DNA of 64,000 bases from Candidatus Pseudobutyricicoccus lothianensis (lineage in GTDB: Bacteria > Bacillota > Clostridia > Oscillospirales > Butyricicoccaceae): contig CAJFRA010000001.1 in the NCBI GenBank assembly GCA_904419295.1, positions 121,768 through 185,767 of the forward strand. Direction: 5' to 3'. Shown piece by piece: positions 58,406 through 64,000 of the stretch. The translations under genes were made by a program, and so were the position numbers. Numbering within the stretch: the stretch's first letter is position 1; each line of letters begins with the position of its first letter. The notes beneath the pieces were generated by a model. It did not search any database. It was not told the origin of the DNA and was given only the letters and a program-made list of their open reading frames with translations.

Positions 58406-59541
58406 TTACGCTGCGGCCGGGCAGTCACGCATACCGCCTGCTGCTGGTACTGGCTGTTTCAGGCGAATACCCCATGCACTCCCTGCATCTGCTGGGCAGC
58501 AGCCGGGCGCTGGAGGATACGGTCCGGCGTCTGGAGAATGTGCAGCAGTTTCGTTCTCCCTCCGGGGCAGACCTTGGCACCTGTAAAATGCTTACCACGA
58601 GCGGAAGAGGTGACCAGCGGACCATCCGTCTGTATAAGGGGGCGCTCCCTCTCCTGCAGTCCATCCACCCGGCAGCCCTCACACACTATATGCTCCTCAC
58701 TGGTGGACATCGCTTTTCCGGAAGCGCGGGACACGTGGAGCGTAACCACCGTGTGGCAGAGTCGGTTGCGGTATGTCTGGCGGCCGGCGTGGAGATGCGC
58801 ACCTTCCTACTGCCTTCACTCCAGAAGCGGGCAATCCGACAGGTCGTACCCGAGTATGCCTGCTTTTACCCGGCCAGATCCGTCAAGCAGCTGGACCGCA
58901 CGGAGATGAGCAAGACTATCTTCACGCGGGTCACGGGTGCGCTCTTCACACCCGGCTATTGCTACGCCGTCTACAACACGAGAAATGCAGTTATGCGGTG
59001 GAGTGGAATGGGAGAGTTCAAAACCGCCCGACACCTGGAGGAGTTGTCCCGCATGAATGCGGGGCCTGCCCGGGCAGGCCATGCCATCCTGCTCGGGAAG
59101 CGTATGGAACTGGCCCTGCAGACCCTACTGGAGTCCGACAGAAGCAAAAGCATGGAGCTGCGTTTTGACCGCATTTACCCCCATGTGCATTTCATCCCTA
59201 TGACCGAACACGGCATTCGGCTCTTGAGAATCCTGACACTCCTAGACTGGAATGAACGAGTACTGTCCGCGGTATTCCCGGAGGAGATGCGGGCCGTGCG
59301 GCCGGGCGTGATGGAATATGACGCCCAAAACGGGGATACCCTCATCCTCTCCCATCTGGACGGCGACATCGCTAGGCTGGTGCGGGTGCGCCAGGCGCTG
59401 GAGCACAGTGACACGCCATATGAGATTCTGTGTTTCCCTTGGCAGAGTCAATTTGTGAATGGATATATGGGCGGCCGAGCGCAACTGCGTGAGGTTCCCA
59501 TGTCCGATTTGGAGTCTGCGCTGGGTCTCGGGCAGCCGTAG
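58402..59541 (+). CDS. Conjugative-element protein of unknown function
   Basis: 379 residues, mixed alpha/beta, with no TM. The N-terminal 'MHSLHLLGSSRALEDTVRRLENVQ' could be a winged helix. 'HVERNHRVAESVAVCLAAGVEM' recalls the replication-relaxation family pattern (helix-turn-helix, then H-x-L/V-A), but the match is weak. It sits directly before the VirD4 gene, a place where DNA-processing accessory factors are often found. It overlaps the small gene by ATGA. Confidence 0.65.
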   Translation: MITLRPGSHAYRLLLVLAVSGEYPMHSLHLLGSSRALEDTVRRLENVQQFRSPSGADLGTCKMLTTSGRGDQRTIRLYKGALPLLQSIHPAALTHYMLLTGGHRFSGSAGHVERNHRVAESVAVCLAAGVEMRTFLLPSLQKRAIRQVVPEYACFYPARSVKQLDRTEMSKTIFTRVTGALFTPGYCYAVYNTRNAVMRWSGMGEFKTARHLEELSRMNAGPARAGHAILLGKRMELALQTLLESDRSKSMELRFDRIYPHVHFIPMTEHGIRLLRILTLLDWNERVLSAVFPEEMRAVRPGVMEYDAQNGDTLILSHLDGDIARLVRVRQALEHSDTPYEILCFPWQSQFVNGYMGGRAQLREVPMSDLESALGLGQP

Positions 59542-59569
59542 GAGAATGATCTACGAAGGAGATGATGCG

Positions 59570-61540
59570 ATGCAATCCAAAAATGTCCGCATCGCCGGGA
59601 TCATACTGGCTATCCTGCTCGGTGCGGCGGCGCTGTTCTATCTGGGCGGTCTGGTCAGTCAGGCATATCTCGGCTACCAACAGTGGCAGGCGGACGGCGG
59701 ACTCGCCGGCGATGCCATCATGGCGCCTGTCCTTTTCTCGCCCTTGGAGTGCTGGCGCAGCGCCCTGACTGCAAATGGCCTGATATGCACACTTCTTTTA
59801 GCGCTGCTGGCCGGCGGCCTGTATCTCTTTCTCCGGCTCCAAGACCGTTTCAGGAGCAAGGACTATGACCCCCGCAACTTTACCCGCAGCAAGCGGGGCA
59901 CCTATGGCACATCTGGCTGGATGGTTGAGAAGGAGATGCGCTCCGTCCTGGAGGTGGCTAGTGTTGCGAAGGCCCGGGGGATCATCCTCGGAAAAACCGA
60001 GCAGGGGTCTGTCATCTGCCTGCCGGAGGACACACGGCTCAACAAGCACATCGCCGTATTCGGAGCCAGCGGAACCAAAAAGTCCAGAGGTGTGATACGC
60101 CCGGCGATCTTCCAGAGTATCCGGCGCGGCGAGTCGGTGATTGTGTCAGATCCAAAGTCGGAAATGTACGCCGACACAGCAGAACTGTTCCGAAAGCGCG
60201 GCTACACTGTCCGGGTCTACAACCTGCTGCAGCCGGAGTTCAGTGACTCCTGGAACTGTATGTTCGACTTAGGTGGCGACACCCTGATGGCACAGGTGCT
60301 CACCGATGTGATCATCTCCAACACCAAGGGCGATGGAAAGGGTGACCATTTCTGGGATAACGGTGAGGCAAATCTGCTCAAGAGCCTGATCCTCTATGTG
60401 GATCTAGACACCACCCGCACGGCAGAGGAGCGCAACCTGGCTGCCGTCTACCAGATGCTCACCCAGCACACCGAAAAGCAGTTGACCATGCTCTTCGACC
60501 GCCTGCCGCTGGACCACCCCGCCAGGGCACCGTACAACCTGTTCAGCCAAGGTAGCGACACCGTGCGGACGGGTGTTGTGTTGGGGCTTGGTACCCGGCT
60601 TCAGGTCCTTCAAGCTGAGTCAGTGCGCCGGATTACCCGCCGGTCGGACATCGACCTGGCGGAACCGGGCAAGAGCAAGTGCGCATACTTCGTCATCCTG
60701 GACGACCAGAATTCCTCCCTGGAGTTCCTGTCGTCCCTTTTCTTTGCGTTCCTGTTCATCCGGCTCGTCCGCTACGCAGACAGCACACCGGAGCAGCGAT
60801 GCAAGGTGCCCGTCAACATTATTCTGGATGAGATGAACAACATCGGCGTCATTCCTGACTTCGGGCGCCGTCTGAGTACGGTCCGATCCAGAGCCATGCA
60901 GATTATTATGGTCTGCCAGAGCCTTCCGCAGTTGCAGAACCGGTACCCCAATAACCTCTGGGCGGAGTTGTTGGGCAATGCGGACACCCAGATTATGCTG
61001 GGTGCCACAGACGATGTGTCGGCGGAGTACTTCAGCGCCCGCAGCGGCGATATGACGGTGGAGGTCAACTCCACCATGACCACTCGTCAAAGTCTCGCAC
61101 TGGCCCAGGTCATTCCCCAGTACCGATATACCGAGGGTATTGGCCGGCGCCGCGTGATGACGCCGGATGAGGTGCTTCGGATGCCCAATGACGAACTGCT
61201 CATCATCATCCGCGGCCAGAAGATCCTCAAGGCAAAGAAATTTGATTTCACAGAGCATCCGTACGCAAAGGAGTGCGTGAGGTGTCAGATTCAGGAGTAT
61301 AAGTCACAGTCTGTACAGGCGGCTACCCAGCCTGAACCAGCCAAGGCGCAGGTCCCGGTGCAGCCGGAGCATCCGGTCTCAACTGAGGCACCCACACCCA
61401 ATCCGAAACAGAAAGTGGCCGGCCTAAAGCCAGAGACAAAAGCCGCGCCGTCGGCCGGCCCACCGTCAGAATTACCAGCCAAGCCTGCCCGGCGGCCAAA
61501 GACCCTTTATGAAAGCAGCCGTCCACCGGCTGATTTTTGA
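59570..61540 (+). CDS. VirD4-type conjugation coupling protein
   Basis: 656 residues. Two N-terminal TM helices (residues 8-30 and 60-85) anchor the ATPase that brings relaxase-bound DNA to the channel. The P-loop reads 'VFGASGTKKSRG', lacking the usual Gly before Lys-Ser, a variant I recall from related elements. Walker B is 'VNIILDEMNNIG'. The C-terminus ends in a Pro-rich tail. GAAGGAG lies 9 nt before ATG 59570. Confidence 0.92.
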   Translation: MQSKNVRIAGIILAILLGAAALFYLGGLVSQAYLGYQQWQADGGLAGDAIMAPVLFSPLECWRSALTANGLICTLLLALLAGGLYLFLRLQDRFRSKDYDPRNFTRSKRGTYGTSGWMVEKEMRSVLEVASVAKARGIILGKTEQGSVICLPEDTRLNKHIAVFGASGTKKSRGVIRPAIFQSIRRGESVIVSDPKSEMYADTAELFRKRGYTVRVYNLLQPEFSDSWNCMFDLGGDTLMAQVLTDVIISNTKGDGKGDHFWDNGEANLLKSLILYVDLDTTRTAEERNLAAVYQMLTQHTEKQLTMLFDRLPLDHPARAPYNLFSQGSDTVRTGVVLGLGTRLQVLQAESVRRITRRSDIDLAEPGKSKCAYFVILDDQNSSLEFLSSLFFAFLFIRLVRYADSTPEQRCKVPVNIILDEMNNIGVIPDFGRRLSTVRSRAMQIIMVCQSLPQLQNRYPNNLWAELLGNADTQIMLGATDDVSAEYFSARSGDMTVEVNSTMTTRQSLALAQVIPQYRYTEGIGRRRVMTPDEVLRMPNDELLIIIRGQKILKAKKFDFTEHPYAKECVRCQIQEYKSQSVQAATQPEPAKAQVPVQPEHPVSTEAPTPNPKQKVAGLKPETKAAPSAGPPSELPAKPARRPKTLYESSRPPADF

Positions 61541-61585
61541 TAGGTAGTATATCAATCAACAATAGGTGAAGGAGGAAACCATAAC

Positions 61586-63103
61586 ATGGCAAGAACCAAG
61601 AAAGAGCTTCAGGACCAGATTCCCGAGGAAGCCCAAATTGTTGCTGATGCCAGCCTGACTGAGTCGGAGCAGTTGCCCCAGACTGACTTGGAACAACCGG
61701 CATCTGCCCTGGCCGACCTGGAACTGGCAGCGACCAATACGCTGGACCCGGACGCACCCCAGACTGACTTGGAACTGAGTGAAGAAACTGATGATGATCA
61801 GGCCGCAATGTCCCAGACTGACTTCAATCCGGATGAGGAAACTGAGGACCAGATCCCAGCGCCCCAGACTGACTCCAATCCAGATGAGGCAACTGAAGAC
61901 CAGATTCCAGTACCCCAGACGGAGCATGAAACTGGTCAGGATACGGATGAGGGACCTGGCCAGTACGGGCAGCCGGACCTGGCTGCAGCGCCGGGACCGG
62001 ACTCGATGCCACAGGCAGAGCCTGTGCTGGAGCAGTCCCCTGATGATGATAACAGTACGGCCGAACCGCCGAAGCGCCGCCGGCGGACGACCCGAAAAAA
62101 ATCAAGCGAAACAGAGCTGCCAGCCGAAACAGAAACGCAACCGACCGCCGAGGAGGCGCAGGATAACAGCGGGCAGCCCCAGAAACTCCGGATGCCCGGC
62201 CGACGCCGCCAGCGGGTCGTTTCCATTGACGCCGAGCGCACGGTGGAGACGGATACGGATCGACTGCGCAACGACCTGTTGGATCTGGTGGAGTCGTTCA
62301 AGAGCAAGCGCATCCTCACCGGCACGATCCAGGGTGTGGAGCGGCTGGCCGACAACCCGGAGATGTCCTATGCGGTCATCTACCACGGCGACTTTAAGGT
62401 CATCATTCCGGTACTGGAGGCCATTGAGGAGCCGGAGGACTACCGGGACCAGTCCAGAGGCGATGTGCTCCACTACCTGCTCAACAAGCGGCTGGGCGCG
62501 GAGGTGGACTACATCGTCAAGGGCATCGACCAGGAGAACAATGTGGTGGCTGCCAGCCGCCTGGAGGCCATGGCGCTCAAGCGTAGGGAGTACTACTTCC
62601 GCACCGATCGGGACGGCAACTATCAGATCTACGAGGGGATCCGCGCCGAGGCGCGGGTCATCTCCGTCATCCGTGCAGGCATCTTTGTGGACCTGTTCGG
62701 AGCGGAGACTTACATCCCGCTGCGGGAACTCTCCTACCAGCGTTGGGTGGACGCCGCACAGCACTACCAGCCCGGCCAGCGCGTTCTGGTCAAGGTCCTG
62801 GGGGTGGATCGCAGCGACCGCAATCATCCCAGGGTCACCGCCTCGGTCAAGCAGGCGATGGAGAACCCCTATGAGAAGGCGTTAAAGAAGTATGTGGTAG
62901 GCAACCGGTATGTGGGCACCGTCAGTATGGTGGACCTCAACGGCGTATTCGTCTCCCTGGACGGCGGTATCGACTGTCTGTGTACTTATCCCAAGCGTGG
63001 CCGTCCGCCCCGGGGCGCCAGGGCCACCGTGCGGATCCTCGGCATCAACCATGAGAGCAACCGCATCTGGGGCGTCATCACACATATGTCGACAGCGCGC
63101 TGA
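61586..63103 (+). CDS. S1-domain RNA-binding protein with acidic repeat N-terminus
   Basis: 505 residues. The first 160 are acidic and repetitive, built on 'PQTDxNPDExTEDQIP'. A basic patch 'PKRRRRTTRKK' follows. From about residue 225 there are S1-like OB domains: one around 'RILTGTIQGVERL', a clear one at 'EARVISVIRAGIFVDLFGAETYIPLRELS' (in part), and a last one at 'RYVGTVSMVDLNGVFVSLDGG'. S1 proteins bind single-stranded nucleic acid; a role in handling transfer DNA or mRNA is inference. AGGAGG precedes the ATG. Confidence 0.8.
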   Translation: MARTKKELQDQIPEEAQIVADASLTESEQLPQTDLEQPASALADLELAATNTLDPDAPQTDLELSEETDDDQAAMSQTDFNPDEETEDQIPAPQTDSNPDEATEDQIPVPQTEHETGQDTDEGPGQYGQPDLAAAPGPDSMPQAEPVLEQSPDDDNSTAEPPKRRRRTTRKKSSETELPAETETQPTAEEAQDNSGQPQKLRMPGRRRQRVVSIDAERTVETDTDRLRNDLLDLVESFKSKRILTGTIQGVERLADNPEMSYAVIYHGDFKVIIPVLEAIEEPEDYRDQSRGDVLHYLLNKRLGAEVDYIVKGIDQENNVVAASRLEAMALKRREYYFRTDRDGNYQIYEGIRAEARVISVIRAGIFVDLFGAETYIPLRELSYQRWVDAAQHYQPGQRVLVKVLGVDRSDRNHPRVTASVKQAMENPYEKALKKYVVGNRYVGTVSMVDLNGVFVSLDGGIDCLCTYPKRGRPPRGARATVRILGINHESNRIWGVITHMSTAR

Positions 63104-63118
63104 CGGGAGGTACCGGCC

Positions 63119-63664
63119 ATGAAAATTCAGAAACGAGCCCGACTCACGATCCTGCTGTCCCTCTGCCTGACCCTGTGCCTGTGTACCACAGCGTTTGCGG
63201 ACACGGATGGCACCGAGCCGCAGATCACCCAGCAGCCGGACCAACTGGTACTGCAGCTGGGCACCCGCTGGGCGGGTGTGGAGTTTGAACTGCGCACGGA
63301 CGCAGGCATCTTCCCCGCGCCCATCGTCGTGGATGAAAACGGCGTACTGACCATGGACCTGGGCGGCAGCACCACCTACACCCTCAGCTGCATCAATTCC
63401 GCCGTTCCCATCCCCGACCCAGTCCAGGACACATCTCCCGCCCCACAACAGTCCGCGGAAGAAAACCAGCCGCCGGCCTCAGACCCGGTCCAGCAGACGG
63501 ACCCGGCAGGAGAACCGGCCGCCGGGATCCCCATCGGGACCCTGGTCCTGTTCCTCCTCGGCTTGGCCTGCGCCGCAGGCGGCCTGATTGCGCTCTATCT
63601 GTCCAAGCGCCGCCGTCAGCCTGTCTACGATGACTGGGAAGACGAGGATGAAGAGGACTATTGA
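63119..63664 (+). CDS. Type I membrane protein with acidic tail
   Basis: 181 residues: signal peptide ('LCLTLCLCTTAFA'), an outside domain of about 70 residues with 'GTEPQITQQPDQLVLQLG' (Ig-like flavour), a Pro/Gln-rich stalk, a TM helix ('IGTLVLFLLGLACAAGGLIALYL'), then 'SKRRRQ' and an acidic end. The layout resembles the protein at 40669. GGGAGG precedes the ATG. It is the last gene of the block before a gene-free stretch. Confidence 0.7.
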   Translation: MKIQKRARLTILLSLCLTLCLCTTAFADTDGTEPQITQQPDQLVLQLGTRWAGVEFELRTDAGIFPAPIVVDENGVLTMDLGGSTTYTLSCINSAVPIPDPVQDTSPAPQQSAEENQPPASDPVQQTDPAGEPAAGIPIGTLVLFLLGLACAAGGLIALYLSKRRRQPVYDDWEDEDEEDY

Positions 63665-64000
63665 CCCCATGAAATTGCCCCCAGACTGAGATGAATGCTC
63701 CCAGACTGAGATGGACTAAAAAGTGGCTAAAACCATTGAAAAATCAAGGTTTTTTGTTGACTTCTCGGGCAATTTCTGGTATAATTTCAACATAGCAAGA
63801 TGCTGCGTTCAGGCTCTCGATACGCCGGGGCGCCCGGGCGTCAGACCCGCCGGAACAGCGCGGGGAATCGTGACGGAGCTGCTGTCCCGTAGTTCCACAA
63901 GGCGCAGGTCTTGTCTGAAAAGAATGTGGCCGGAAGGCCGCTGAAATACAGTGCAGAGTCAATGGCTGGATGCGACACCACTATTCCAGCGCTTGGCTCT
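63665..64000 (+). other. Gene-free stretch with possible leader or small RNA
   Basis: No gene is supported; the 73-aa ORF here has no SD and overlaps a promoter. Two copies of CCCAGACTGAGATG lie at about 63677 and 63699. Downstream of the promoter at 63757, GC-rich hairpins follow, the last being GAGTCAATGGCTGGA...TCCAGCGCTTGGCTC (63956-63999) at the window edge. It may be the leader of an unseen gene or a non-coding RNA. Confidence 0.45.
63757..63785 (+). promoter_or_regulatory. Strong consensus promoter near the right edge
   Basis: TTGACT and a perfect TATAAT with 17-bp spacing. Transcription would start near 63792 and run to the right. No ORF with an SD follows within 200 bp. Confidence 0.85.

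Larger units (their letters stand above)
37629..64000. mobile_element. Integrative and conjugative element, left portion
   Basis: The left boundary is set where spoIVB homology stops. The cargo is a conjugation apparatus of Firmicute type: pilin-like protein, TrbL/VirB6-like, NlpC/P60, PrgI, VirB4 and VirD4, with associated DUF5697, DUF6100 and S1-domain proteins. A surface adhesion module is embedded. No recombinase, relaxase or right end is visible up to base 64000, so the element extends beyond the window. Confidence 0.88.

Noticed and set aside
63723-63944. 73-aa ORF near the right edge
   Set aside because: It starts upstream of and runs through a consensus promoter, lacks an SD and has an Arg/Ser-rich shadow-like composition.
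1-64000. tRNA or rRNA genes, including a tRNA as element attachment site
   Set aside because: No cloverleaf or rRNA-like sequence was recognised; the element sits in a protein gene instead.

Overview
The window looks like a chromosomal segment of a GC-rich, low-oxygen Clostridia member, most likely Oscillospirales/Ruminococcaceae-like. This is an inference from gene content: an IreB-type regulator, a T-box on pheST, the spore protease gene spoIVB, a DUF3793-flavodoxin pair, Feo iron transport, and Gram-positive style SD sequences. No rRNA, tRNA or CRISPR array was seen.

Host part, about 1-37,628. Positions 1-17,100 are a dense plus-strand block of housekeeping genes: glyA, two CPBP membrane proteases, a WecG/TagA glycosyltransferase, thyX, tmk, a DUF2156 protein, a GNAT acetyltransferase, 5-formyl-THF cyclo-ligase, mltG, a U32 peptidase-like tRNA hydroxylation protein, alaS, a HIT protein, comEC, holA and an RNase M5-like gene. 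Many neighbours share ATGA stop/start overlaps. glyA, thyX, tmk and the cyclo-ligase form a one-carbon/dTMP theme. Positions 17,286-22,350 are an iron locus: flavodoxin, DUF3793, a DtxR-family repressor, two feoA, feoB and a Cys-rich FeoB partner. A repeated 18-bp palindrome (AGTTAGY-N4-RCTAACT) lies upstream of its units. Positions 22,700-31,420 hold minus-strand units: an SH3-NlpC/P60 hydrolase, a small conserved protein, ireB, pheST with its T-box, acpS and recQ. Two arrays of a 99-bp tandem repeat, in opposite orientation, flank pheST. Positions 31,700-36,500 hold a secreted protein, a GntR-ABC transporter operon, an EEP-family phosphatase/nuclease and a SLOG-like protein.

Mobile part, about 37,629 to the right edge. 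spoIVB reads normally up to the residues just before its catalytic serine and is then replaced by unrelated DNA. From there to the end of the window is the left portion of an integrative and conjugative element. It carries two small minus-strand genes (one a zinc ribbon), a conserved leading protein, a sigma-region-4-like protein and a pilin-like small membrane protein. A cell-surface module follows: a membrane-anchored secreted protein, a sortase, an SLH-transglutaminase protein and a 1,883-residue thioester adhesin with 14 SpaA/Cna-B repeats. The type IV secretion core comes next: a TrbL/VirB6-like channel protein, an NlpC/P60 hydrolase, PrgI, VirB4, an HD-GYP protein, DUF5697, a frameshifted DUF6100, an unknown protein, a VirD4 coupling protein, an S1-domain protein and a type I membrane protein. 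Relaxase, recombinase and the right end are not in the window.

Functional reading: the element appears to pair a type IV channel with its own covalent adhesion system, presumably for holding recipient cells, and its insertion removes the catalytic end of a sporulation protease. Coordinates and motifs are read from the sequence. Family names come from recognition of motifs and were not checked by database search.
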